Below are positions 1-6,879 of a stretch of 43,074 bases of DNA, piece by piece. The notes beneath the pieces were generated by a model. It was not told the DNA's origin. It saw only the letters and a program-made list of their open reading frames with translations, and did not search any database. A program made the position numbers and the translations under genes. Positions within the stretch are counted from its first letter, which is position 1. Every line of letters begins with the position of its first letter. The stretch is taken from positions 1 through 43,074 of the forward strand of contig DJSG01000017.1 of NCBI GenBank assembly GCA_002440265.1, in the 5' to 3' direction. This stretch comes from Bacteroidales bacterium UBA6340. GTDB taxonomy: Bacteria > Bacteroidota > Bacteroidia > Bacteroidales > Paludibacteraceae.

Positions 1-460
1 TGTGGCAGATATTGTAGTCGCCGCAGACGATGATGTTCGGGCGTTCTTTGCGCAGTTGGAGCGTCCACTTGAGGAAGACTTCGAGGAAGTCCATCTTGAA
101 CTCCTGGCGCACGCCGCCTGTGGTGCCGCTAGGGATATAGACGCATACGACGGTGATGTCGCCGAAGTCGGCACGCAGTACACGCCCCTCGCAGTCGTAC
201 TTGGGGATACCCATACCCGCAACAACACGATCCGGCACCTGCTTGCTGAAGATTGCCACGCCCGAATAGCCCTTCTTCTCGGCGGAGTGTATGTAACTAT
301 GGTAGCCGAGTTCCTGCATAGCCATCGTATCTATCTGCTCTGGTTGCGCCTTGCTCTCTTGTATGCAGAAGATGTCGGGGCTCTCCTGTCGGAGCCAGTC
401 AAGGAGCCCTTTGCTCACTGCTGCGCGGAAACCGTTGAGGTTGTACGAGATAATCTTCAT
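1..460 (-). CDS. xth: Exodeoxyribonuclease III (xth), 3' part beyond window
   Basis: Reading the minus strand from the ATG at 458-460 gives about 153 residues of an ExoIII/AP-endonuclease-family protein, cut by the window edge at position 1. The family repairs abasic sites and degrades 3' ends of duplex DNA in the cytoplasm. Visible landmarks are the N-terminal NLNGFRAA, the metal-binding Glu in CIQESKA (about residue 34), YSGVAIFSK, and the catalytic GDYN motif just before the edge, which carries the Asp/Asn of the active site. The start lies 5 nt after the stop of the upstream M6 protease on the same strand, so the two may be co-transcribed although their functions are unrelated. The plus-strand reading frame across this gene is only its antisense shadow. 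Confidence 0.93.
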   Translation of the reverse strand, partial: MKIISYNLNGFRAAVSKGLLDWLRQESPDIFCIQESKAQPEQIDTMAMQELGYHSYIHSAEKKGYSGVAIFSKQVPDRVVAGMGIPKYDCEGRVLRADFGDITVVCVYIPSGTTGGVRQEFKMDFLEVFLKWTLQLRKERPNIIVCGDYNICH

Positions 461-465
461 GGGCA

Positions 466-2097
466 TCATGGGATAATGACTTTACGGCTGTTGTTGGTGG
501 TACGGATGATGTACACGCCGGAGGACAACTCGGTATTGATGGGCAGGCTGTTTCCCGTAAGTGTGTATATACCAATCACTTGTTCATCGTCTGCAATATC
601 TATTATTGCTGTTTCGCGCTGCTCCGTTCCCCCTTTGTAGGAGAAATAGATGATGCCGTTTTCCTCCTTGATGTCCGTTATCGGGTGGTCGGCAATACCC
701 GTGTAGGAAGTGGCACCTGCTGGGAAGAGGTCCGTGACTTTGTTGGTGCTTGAGGTGTTGGTCTTTGCCTCAATGATGTCCACCCCCATATTGCTTGCCG
801 TATTGTTCGGCTCATTATTGTACCACTTGGAGTAGGAATAGTTGATTTTTGTCAGCATCAATCCGTGCCCCGCAAGATACTCGTCCCAACCTGTCTGCTG
901 ACGGTTCTCCAGCAGATAGAATATGGTCGGGTCAGGGTCATTACCGACAAGGTTATGCCGGTCGGTAGTGGAAATCAGCAACACCGTATTGCTTGCATTC
1001 AGTTCGTTAAGGCTATAGTATGCAGGCTCAACCAATAATTCGGGCGTTGCCCACCCGCAGAAGAAACGCTCATAGCCGGAGTAAGCAGGCGGGGTATTGC
1101 CATCATTGTTATAGGGTCCATAGTCCATGATATCCCAGTCGCCGTGTGTGCGTGCTTCTTGATTATCGGTATTGTAGAGGTCCGGCAAGCCAAGCACATG
1201 ACCGAACTCGTGGCAGAAAGTGCCAATGCCGTCGTGATAGCCTGAGACACTGTTCATCTCGTTGCTACATGCGTATTTATCAATCTTTTTATCCCCTACA
1301 GTAAGACTCGTACCTGCGTCCGATAGCGAGTATGCATGCGGCCAAATGGTGTTCTCGCTGCCACCGTCCGCTTCCCCCTCTCCTGCATAAAAGATATAGA
1401 CAAAGTCCACAGTGTCGTCGCCATCGTTGTCGTACAGCGAAAAGTCCACGCCGCATTGTGAATATGCCAATTGGCATGCCTCTTTCACCATATCTTCCGG
1501 GTGCTTGTCGTTGCCCAACCTGTCGTTTTGACCGTAGTAGGAGTAGTTTTTGCTCACGGTGACGGGACCGACTACATCAAAATGCGGATTGTATTGCCCA
1601 TACGACACATCATAGAAATACTGACGTACCGAACCCTGCGAAGTGATGTGTTTGGTATATTTCTTCCCATACGATGTATAAGAATATGAATACTCGCGCG
1701 TATAGTTCTGCCCGTAAATCATAGAGTCAATCTCCGCCTTGTCTGTGGCAAAGGCTTTGTTCTTGAAGTTAACCAATATAATCAGTCCGCGCGGGGCGAT
1801 ATTGGTGGGATAGGCTTGTGTGGTCTGCTGCGGCAGACGGCGACGGGAAGCCTTGCGGCGTGCCTGTATCTGCTCGTCGGTAAGGGCAGGGATGACCTCG
1901 TAGTTGCCTTGCTCGTTGAGGGATAGCCACTCGCCTTGCTCATTGGTCTGCCAGTGGAAATGCTCGTCGCCGTGTGTATATACGGTGAGGGTGGTGCCGT
2001 CGGCTTGTGTGACGGTGCGCCCTGTGCGGCGGGCAGGCACTGCGTACAGGCAAAGTGCTGTTGCACAGCAGATTACTATCGATACTATCTTCTTCAT
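466..2097 (-). CDS. Secreted M6-family zinc metalloprotease
   Basis: This 543-aa secreted protease has a signal peptide (about residues 1-19, ending LYAVPA). A propeptide-like segment follows, with the GDEHFHWQTNEQGEW pattern around residues 43-57. The catalytic domain carries HEFGHVLGLPD at about residues 294-304, which matches the HExxHxxGxxD zinc motif of the M6 (immune inhibitor A-like) family. The C-terminus, with SSGVYIIRT and a basic NSRKVIIP end, resembles a short type IX secretion (Por) sorting tail. Known family members cleave extracellular proteins, but the substrate here is unknown. The gene follows the 120-aa propeptide-like gene by 16 nt and precedes xth by 5 nt. Repeated YSYTSYGKKY-type aromatic sequence near residues 135-150 looks like an insertion loop. 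Confidence 0.9.
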   Translation of the reverse strand: MKKIVSIVICCATALCLYAVPARRTGRTVTQADGTTLTVYTHGDEHFHWQTNEQGEWLSLNEQGNYEVIPALTDEQIQARRKASRRRLPQQTTQAYPTNIAPRGLIILVNFKNKAFATDKAEIDSMIYGQNYTREYSYSYTSYGKKYTKHITSQGSVRQYFYDVSYGQYNPHFDVVGPVTVSKNYSYYGQNDRLGNDKHPEDMVKEACQLAYSQCGVDFSLYDNDGDDTVDFVYIFYAGEGEADGGSENTIWPHAYSLSDAGTSLTVGDKKIDKYACSNEMNSVSGYHDGIGTFCHEFGHVLGLPDLYNTDNQEARTHGDWDIMDYGPYNNDGNTPPAYSGYERFFCGWATPELLVEPAYYSLNELNASNTVLLISTTDRHNLVGNDPDPTIFYLLENRQQTGWDEYLAGHGLMLTKINYSYSKWYNNEPNNTASNMGVDIIEAKTNTSSTNKVTDLFPAGATSYTGIADHPITDIKEENGIIYFSYKGGTEQRETAIIDIADDEQVIGIYTLTGNSLPINTELSSGVYIIRTTNNSRKVIIP

Positions 2098-2113
2098 TCG
2101 GTTTGTGGAGGTG

Positions 2114-2476
2114 CTAATATAATACTACTTGTTTCTTGATGCCATGCTTCTCGAGCCATGCCGTTTCGCGGGCGGTGCGCTGCTCTTTGTTGTGCGCCTG
2201 CTTGCGAGAGGGGACAGCCTTGCCGGCGCAGTTGGTGGTGGCATAGCAGAGACGGCCATGCTTGTCCTCCATGATTTGCCAACCGTCCAAGGTCATCTTC
2301 CAATGCTTATGTTCATCGCCACGGAGGTAGGTATGCAGCGTGTCGCCATCGGGTTGGACGCGCTCTATCACACCCGGGTATGCGGGTACTCCCCTGTGGG
2401 GCGGCACCTTGGCATAACATACTGTGCATAAGACACATACCGTTAGGGTAAACAATATCTTTTTAGTCTCAATCAT
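2114..2476 (-). CDS. Stand-alone M6 propeptide-like exported protein
   Basis: This 120-aa protein has a signal peptide (MIETKKILF..., ending TVCYA). A segment follows with PDGDTLHTYLRGDEHKHW, closely parallel in pattern and position to the propeptide of the M6 protease encoded 16 nt downstream (ADGTTLTVYTHGDEHFHW). It ends at TAG soon after EKHGIKKQVVLY, where an M6 protease would enter its catalytic domain, and no catalytic motif follows. I chose the ATG at 2476; a GTG at 2488 is possible but makes a worse signal peptide. Two explanations are open: a trimmed remnant of a second M6 protease, or a functional free propeptide acting as inhibitor or chaperone of the neighbour. The intact frame, signal peptide and own stop favour expression, but function is inferred only. 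Confidence 0.7.
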   Translation of the reverse strand: MIETKKILFTLTVCVLCTVCYAKVPPHRGVPAYPGVIERVQPDGDTLHTYLRGDEHKHWKMTLDGWQIMEDKHGRLCYATTNCAGKAVPSRKQAHNKEQRTARETAWLEKHGIKKQVVLY

Positions 2477-2493
2477 TATGCTGCTCACATTAA

Positions 2494-3318
2494 TTACATA
2501 TTGTCGGCTACCGCCGCTTCTTTCACCTTCTTGAACAGGTTGCTGGCAAAGACAAAGTCGTTAAGTGCTTCGTTGTCAGCATGGAATATATCGTGTCGGC
2601 TACCCTGCCACTCTTTGACGCCGTTCTTGAGGAAAACGATATTGTCGCCTATCTCCATAATAGAGTTCATGTCGTGGCTGTTCACCACCGTGCAGATGCC
2701 GTACTCCTTGGTGATGTCCTGTATCAGAGCATCAATAATAAGGCTTGTCTTGGGGTCGAGACCCGAGTTGGGTTCGTCACAGAACAGGTACTTCGGGTTC
2801 AGCGCAATGGCACGTGCAATCGCCACACGCTTCTGCATACCGCCGCTTATCTCGCTGGGCATCAGTGCGAAAGCCCTTTCGGGCATATTCACACGCGTCA
2901 GGCAAAAGCGTGCACGTTCCACCATCTCGTCATGGCTCATCTGCGAGAACATCTCGAGTGGGAACAACACGTTCTCTTGTACCGTCATGCTGTCGAAGAG
3001 GGCAGAGCCTTGGAACAGCATACCTACCTCACGGTGAAGCATACGTACCTCTTTCTCGCTCATCTTGGCTAAGTCCTGCTCTTTTCCCAAAGGGCTGCTC
3101 ATCCCCCTCTTTGAGGGGGCTTGGGGGAGTCGGGTCTTATAGATAATCTGCCCCTCGTCTATCGGGTACAGCCCAATCATAGATTTCATCAGTACCGTCT
3201 TTCCCGACCCCGACTGACCGATAATCATATTCACTTCGCCGTCGTGGAAGTCCGCCGAGATATGGTTCAGCACCACATTGCCGTCGAAACTCTTGACTAA
3301 ATCCTTGACTTGTATCAT
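2494..3318 (-). CDS. mlaF: MlaF-type ABC transporter ATPase
   Basis: This is the cytoplasmic ATPase of a Mla/Mce-type lipid transport ABC system, which moves phospholipids between the inner and outer membranes. Walker A is GQSGSGKT (residues 34-41), the Q-loop is MLFQGSALFDS (about 100-110), the signature is ISGGMQKRVAIARA, Walker B is YLFCDEPNSGLDP, and the switch His lies in VNSHDM. Length is 274 aa, about 20 more than expected. Residues of roughly 61-80 (TRLPQAPSKRGMSSPLG region), between the DEGQIIY strand and DLAKMSEKE, look inserted in frame. They coincide with a repeat at 3103-3131. The gene starts 1 nt after the mlaE stop, so translation is probably coupled. No MlaD/Mce gene follows inside the window, whereas one often does in this phylum. 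Confidence 0.92.
   Translation of the reverse strand: MIQVKDLVKSFDGNVVLNHISADFHDGEVNMIIGQSGSGKTVLMKSMIGLYPIDEGQIIYKTRLPQAPSKRGMSSPLGKEQDLAKMSEKEVRMLHREVGMLFQGSALFDSMTVQENVLFPLEMFSQMSHDEMVERARFCLTRVNMPERAFALMPSEISGGMQKRVAIARAIALNPKYLFCDEPNSGLDPKTSLIIDALIQDITKEYGICTVVNSHDMNSIMEIGDNIVFLKNGVKEWQGSRHDIFHADNEALNDFVFASNLFKKVKEAAVADNM
3103..3131 (+). repeat. REP-like palindromic repeat inside mlaF
   Basis: The plus strand holds a perfect 7-bp hairpin, CCCCCTC-TTT-GAGGGGG (3103-3119), followed by CTTGGGGGAGTC. The same layout (C-rich arm, short loop, G-rich arm, GGGGGAGTC) occurs between genes at 5355-5382 and 10921-10949, and in weaker form at 31978-32003. This copy lies inside the mlaF reading frame and accounts for much of its extra residues. 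Confidence 0.7.
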
Positions 3319-3319
3319 A

Positions 3320-4060
3320 TCAGTTCAGCATTAAGTTGGTGAGTACCACGTCCATAAGAAGTATCACAATACTGCTGTTCACCACGGCTTTGGTGCTGGC
3401 CTTGCCTACTTCGAGTGCGCCGCCGTAGGCGTAATACCCATAGTACGCCGACATGCTGGCTATGATAAATGCGAATACGGCAGTCTTGATAAACGAGTAC
3501 CATACATAGAACGGTATGAACGCATACTGAATACCAATCAGGTATTCGTCCACCGTCAGCACGTCGGTCAGTGCGCTGATGGCGTATCCACCCACCAGTC
3601 CGGTGAACATAGACAGGGTTACAAGCATCGGCATCATCACTACAAACGCTACTATCTTGGGCAGTATCAGGTAGTTAGCCGAATTGACACCCATAATCTC
3701 CATAGCGTCTATCTGCTCGGTGATGCGCATAGTGCCTATCTCCGAAGCGATGTTCGACCCCACTTTGCCCGCCAACAGCAGACACAGAATCGTACTGGAG
3801 AACTCCAACAGGATACAGTCGCGGGTTACCAGACCCGTGGTATAGACAGGCAGAAGCGGGTTCTCGGTGTTCAGTTTGGTCTGCATGGTCATAATAGCAC
3901 CCATAAACACGCTGACTATCAACGTGATGAGGATAGACTGCAAGCCCTGTTTCTCCATCTCGCGACTGGTCTGCCGCCAGAACATCCGCTGCCTGTCCGG
4001 CAAGCGGAACACCCGCCCCATGAGCAGGAAGTACTCGCCTATGTGTTCAATAATCTTCAT
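3320..4060 (-). CDS. mlaE: MlaE-type ABC transporter permease
   Basis: This is the inner-membrane permease of the Mla/Mce lipid transport system, paired with the ATPase encoded 1 nt downstream. The 246-aa protein shows the hallmark block of the MlaE family: LEFSSTILCLLLAGKVGSN, then EIGTMRITEQIDAMEIMGVN, then LPKIVAFVVMMPMLV. These fall around residues 95-155. Several hydrophobic segments follow the family pattern, including a C-terminal pair near 190-215 (FIPFYVWYSFIKTAVFAFIIA). The start MKIIEHIGEYF matches the usual N-terminus. Transcription probably begins at the good Bacteroidetes-type promoter about 77 nt upstream and runs through mlaF. Confidence 0.93.
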   Translation of the reverse strand: MKIIEHIGEYFLLMGRVFRLPDRQRMFWRQTSREMEKQGLQSILITLIVSVFMGAIMTMQTKLNTENPLLPVYTTGLVTRDCILLEFSSTILCLLLAGKVGSNIASEIGTMRITEQIDAMEIMGVNSANYLILPKIVAFVVMMPMLVTLSMFTGLVGGYAISALTDVLTVDEYLIGIQYAFIPFYVWYSFIKTAVFAFIIASMSAYYGYYAYGGALEVGKASTKAVVNSSIVILLMDVVLTNLMLN

Positions 4061-4136
4061 AATTCATACGTTTAGACAGGTTCCACAATCGTCTTACTCG
4101 CTTATTTCGTTTATTTTCACCCATATCAAAAGCCCG

Positions 4137-4168
4137 CAAAGTTACACTTTTTTTTTTATTTGCACAAA
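4137..4168 (-). promoter_or_regulatory. Bacteroidetes-type promoter for mlaEF
   Basis: On the minus strand TTTG (complement of 4165-4168) is followed by a 20-nt spacer containing a run of ten A, then TAACTTTG (complement of 4137-4144). This fits the -33 TTTG / -7 TAnnTTTG consensus of Bacteroidetes housekeeping promoters. The -33 element sits in a 6-bp-arm palindrome (TATTTG-TG-CAAATA). Confidence 0.7.
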
Positions 4169-4288
4169 TACCTTTCCTTGCTTTCTCGTTTCAAATCCAA
4201 TCGGACGCGCCCTGTTGCCATCTTACGCGCTGCGGCATGATATTTGTAGTGTAATTTGTAAATACAAAACATAATAAACTGTTGCATT

Positions 4289-4873
4289 ATGAAAACAAGT
4301 ACCAAAATTTGGATGTGCCTTGCGGGTATCGCACTCGTGGCGCTGGGTGTCGTATGTCTTGTCAATGCCGGTGGCACTCTGCTCGGTTTGGCGTGGCTGT
4401 TAGGGTTGATATTTCTCATTGCAGGCTGTTGTGAATTTGCTGCATGGGGCAAGTTGCACCTCATTCTGCCACAGAGCGGACTGCTCTTCCTCTCTGCCCT
4501 GCTGCAGGTGTTAGTGGGTATATTTTTCATTGTCAATCCTGTCTCATTGGCTGCTGCGCTGCCGTTTATCTTTGCATTCATCGTATTGTTCGAGGGAGTG
4601 CGTATCGCCATCGAGTCCTTTGATTTCAAGCATGTCGGTTTCCGCGGCTGGTGGGCAATGCTCATCTTCGGATTGGCTGCTGCGGCTTTCGGCGTGTATG
4701 GTCTCTACCAACCCGCTGTCAGTGCCGCCACGCTCACCGCTCTTGTCAGCATCGGTATCATTCTGGCAGGCGTGGGTTACTGGGTTCAGGTGGCGGGTAT
4801 CAACCGTTTCGAGAAGAAACTCAAGCAACTTCATGACCGCTATGGCTTCGTAGATGCCGAAGAGGTCAAGTAG
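4289..4873 (+). CDS. HdeD-like (DUF308) membrane protein
   Basis: This 194-aa inner-membrane protein has about six hydrophobic segments arranged as repeated hairpins (for example WMCLAGIALVALGVVCLV, LLGLAWLLGLIFLIAGCCEF, LLFLSALLQVLVGIFFIV, ALPFIFAFIVLFEGVRIA). This is the pattern of the HdeD/DUF308 family, whose E. coli member is linked to acid resistance; the role in this organism is unknown. The C-terminus is short, charged and cytoplasmic-looking (RFEKKLKQLHDRYGFVDAEEVK). The gene stands alone, diverges from mlaEF, and ends 63 nt before a strong terminator, so it is probably monocistronic. Confidence 0.85.
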   Translation: MKTSTKIWMCLAGIALVALGVVCLVNAGGTLLGLAWLLGLIFLIAGCCEFAAWGKLHLILPQSGLLFLSALLQVLVGIFFIVNPVSLAAALPFIFAFIVLFEGVRIAIESFDFKHVGFRGWWAMLIFGLAAAAFGVYGLYQPAVSAATLTALVSIGIILAGVGYWVQVAGINRFEKKLKQLHDRYGFVDAEEVK

Positions 4874-4936
4874 CATCTCCGTAATCTCTCCCTTTATCGG
4901 TTAATCTCTCCCCGCATCCGTTCTATTGCTCCATTC

Positions 4937-4971
4937 AAGGGACTGCCTGACAATTTCGGGCAGTCCTTTTT
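4937..4971 (+). terminator. Rho-independent terminator after HdeD-like gene
   Basis: A perfect 8-bp stem, GGACTGCC (4940-4947) with GGCAGTCC (4959-4966), has an 11-nt loop and is followed by TTTTT. It lies 66 nt after the HdeD-like stop. Confidence 0.85.
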
Positions 4972-5024
4972 GTATTCACCTTTAGTCGGAAGACGGCAGA
5001 CCTTGCATCGTCCCACGCCACCTG

Positions 5025-5094
5025 TATATGCAATAGGTCTATTATATATATGCAATAGGTCTATTATATATATGCAACAGGTCTATGTGCTATC
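5025..5094. repeat. Three 22-bp tandem units, spacer 4874-5398
   Basis: Copies of TGCAATAGGTCTAT begin at 5029 and 5051, and TGCAACAGGTCTAT at 5073, exactly 22 bp apart. The first two units are identical over 22 bp. Each contains the imperfect palindrome ATAG-GT-CTAT. Apart from this array, the 5155-5215 array, two terminators and a REP-like repeat, I see nothing in the 4874-5398 spacer. Confidence 0.8.
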
Positions 5095-5154
5095 CCTCCC
5101 TCGTTGGTGAAGTTATTCCTTGGCTGGGCGAAAATATCAACCCTCTTCTAATCC

Positions 5155-5215
5155 CGTGTCAATATCGGGTTAAGAGTATGATATTAGTATGATATTAAGC
5201 CGTCAATATCGAAGC
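5155..5215. repeat. Short 11-bp phased array
   Basis: CGTG at 5155, CGGG at 5166, TATGATATTA at 5177 and 5188, and CGAA at 5210 fall on 11-bp steps. GTCAATATCG recurs at 5158 and 5202, 44 bp apart. The segment shares TATCGGGTTA with the arrays at 10961 and 24166. Confidence 0.55.
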
Positions 5216-5303
5216 AATACCCAAAGAAATGACTGATAGAAGTTGTTGTTTTACTATAGTATCAAGATTATATACTACACTCATCGAGTGCGCATTTGTG
5301 TGC

Positions 5304-5342
5304 AAAAGAGGCTGCCCAACTATACTTGTTAGGCAGCCTCTT
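5304..5342 (-). terminator. Terminator after the glycosyltransferase gene
   Basis: AAGAGGCTGCC (5306-5316) pairs with GGCAGCCTCTT (5332-5342), an 11-bp perfect stem. On the minus strand it is followed by TTTT. It lies 57 nt past the glycosyltransferase stop and shares the GAGGCTG stem with the terminator at 35903. Confidence 0.8.
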
Positions 5343-5354
5343 GCTTTCTATATA

Positions 5355-5382
5355 CCCCATCCCTGAGGGGGTAGGGGGAGTC
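5355..5382 (+). repeat. REP-like repeat, intergenic copy
   Basis: CCCCATC-CCT-GAGGGGG followed by TAGGGGGAGTC is the same family as the copy inside mlaF at 3103-3131. It sits between the glycosyltransferase stop and its terminator, so it is transcribed into that mRNA's 3' end. Confidence 0.65.
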
Positions 5383-5398
5383 GTAGGGTAGTGAAAGT

Positions 5399-6820
5399 CT
5401 ATTTCTTGTTCATCTGAATGCGGGCTTTGAGTTCCCACGTGCGGATGCGGTCCTTGTAGAAGTTGTTGTTGTTCATGGCGATGAGGTCGCAGTTGGCATC
5501 GGAGTTGTCGTCCCAACGGCGGCAGTTGTACACCACATCGTAGATACGGCCAATCTGATACTCGCGGCTCACGCGCAAGCCCACTGCATAGTCCTCACCA
5601 TACTTCGTGGTTGGGAAGTTGATTTGGCGCAACATCGGCGTATAGAATCCGCGCGGAGCACCGAGTCCGTTGATGCGGAGTGCGTTGTTGCGTCCGTTGT
5701 CGGGCGTCCACTCGCGGTGGTCGATAATGCCGGGAGGCAGAATGTTGCCGTCGAAGTCGGTCATGCGATAGGTACCTACCACCATAGCGCAGTCCTGCTC
5801 GTGGAAAGCATCAATGAACTTCTGCACGGTGTTCTCGTCATAGTACGTGTCGTCGGAGTCCAACTGAATGGCAAAGCGTCCGCATTTCGGGTGGTGGAGA
5901 GCCACATTCCAGTTGCCGCCGATGGCGTGCCATGTCTTGTCTTGTGCGATATAGATGAGGTTGTCGTGCCCTTCTGCCACGATGCTCTTGATGACGTCCA
6001 CGGTGCCGTCCTCGGAGTTGTCGTCCACCACGATGACATTGTACTTGTAAGGTGCGTTCACCTTCTGCGAAAGGGCACTGCGGATAGCGGTGCCGATAGT
6101 GCGGACACGGTTCTTGCAGGGGATAACCACCGATGCCTCGTATTCGAATCCGCCTCCCTTGAGGTCAATATCCTTGAAGCCCGGAGCCAGATAGCCGTTG
6201 ATGTCCTTGAGGTGTTGGGTAACAGCCTGTTCCATCTCTATCTGCACGCCGCGGTTCTTGGGGTCCACGTAGTCGAACAGTTTCTCGCCCGACTTGCGGG
6301 TGTCAAGTTCCACATCATAGTACAGGTACTCGTTGATATGCTCCAGTGCACCCTTTTGGCTGACCTTGAGACGCAGGTCGTAAAGCCCTGCAAACTGATA
6401 ATTAACGTCCATACGAGACACTGCCTCTTTGAGGGCGGAAGTGCGGTAGAAGAGTACCGAGCCGAAGTCGAAGTCATCGCGAAGGGCACCCAACTGATAG
6501 TCAATCACAGGGGCATTGGTACGCACGTCGCCTGTTTGGTTGAAGTGGTCGGAGTACATCATCGCCGCCTGCGTGTCCTCCATCAGTGCCTCCATACGCT
6601 CCAGTGCGAACAGCACAAACGAGAGGGTGGTGTACTTGGTGTAGATAAGCGTGTAGGGCGTGGTGGCATGCTCTGCGATAAAGCGCATGTTCTCGGTGCT
6701 GCGCATATCGCCACGCAAGTAGTGGATGCCGCCTACGAGGGGTTGTGCCTCCAGGTTGGCAACGGTTGTCTTAACTTGTTCCTCGGATTGGAACGGAATA
6801 AAGCAAGTGATATTCTTCAT
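5399..6820 (-). CDS. Two-domain family 2 glycosyltransferase
   Basis: This 473-aa cytoplasmic-type protein has no signal peptide or membrane segment. The C-terminal half (about residues 228-440) is a GT-A fold GT2 domain: ASVVIPCKNR nucleotide-binding start, VIVVDDNSEDGT, and the metal-binding QLDSDDTYYD at about residue 315. The N-terminal 200 residues (ITCFIPFQSEEQV..., YSDHF) look like a second, degenerate GT-A domain. GT2 enzymes transfer a sugar from a nucleotide donor; donor and acceptor cannot be told here. It follows the NagB-PIG-L fusion on the same strand with a 59-nt gap holding a strong hairpin, so an amino-sugar link is plausible but inferred. Confidence 0.85.
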   Translation of the reverse strand: MKNITCFIPFQSEEQVKTTVANLEAQPLVGGIHYLRGDMRSTENMRFIAEHATTPYTLIYTKYTTLSFVLFALERMEALMEDTQAAMMYSDHFNQTGDVRTNAPVIDYQLGALRDDFDFGSVLFYRTSALKEAVSRMDVNYQFAGLYDLRLKVSQKGALEHINEYLYYDVELDTRKSGEKLFDYVDPKNRGVQIEMEQAVTQHLKDINGYLAPGFKDIDLKGGGFEYEASVVIPCKNRVRTIGTAIRSALSQKVNAPYKYNVIVVDDNSEDGTVDVIKSIVAEGHDNLIYIAQDKTWHAIGGNWNVALHHPKCGRFAIQLDSDDTYYDENTVQKFIDAFHEQDCAMVVGTYRMTDFDGNILPPGIIDHREWTPDNGRNNALRINGLGAPRGFYTPMLRQINFPTTKYGEDYAVGLRVSREYQIGRIYDVVYNCRRWDDNSDANCDLIAMNNNNFYKDRIRTWELKARIQMNKK

Positions 6821-6837
6821 TGTTCTATTATATTAAT

Positions 6838-6871
6838 AAGGTCTTGCGGCATTACGCAACCGCAAGACCTT
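6838..6871. other. Perfect 12-bp inverted repeat between two genes
   Basis: AAGGTCTTGCGG (6838-6849) and CCGCAAGACCTT (6860-6871) form a perfect 12-bp stem with a 10-nt loop. It lies between the NagB-fusion stop and the glycosyltransferase start. The T-run (GGTTTTTAT) follows it on the plus strand, opposite to both genes; on the minus strand only TTATTAATAT follows. It may be a weak intercistronic terminator, an mRNA-stabilising hairpin, or a plus-strand terminator. Confidence 0.7.
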
Positions 6872-6879
6872 GGTTTTTA

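Noticed and set aside
466..2476. One M6 protease gene broken by a frameshift
   Set aside because: The downstream protease has its own signal peptide and full propeptide, so the 120-aa gene is separate rather than its lost N-terminus.
4156..4665. 169-codon minus-strand frame
   Set aside because: It overlaps the HdeD-like gene antisense and covers the spacer upstream of the mlaEF promoter; low-complexity composition and no motifs.
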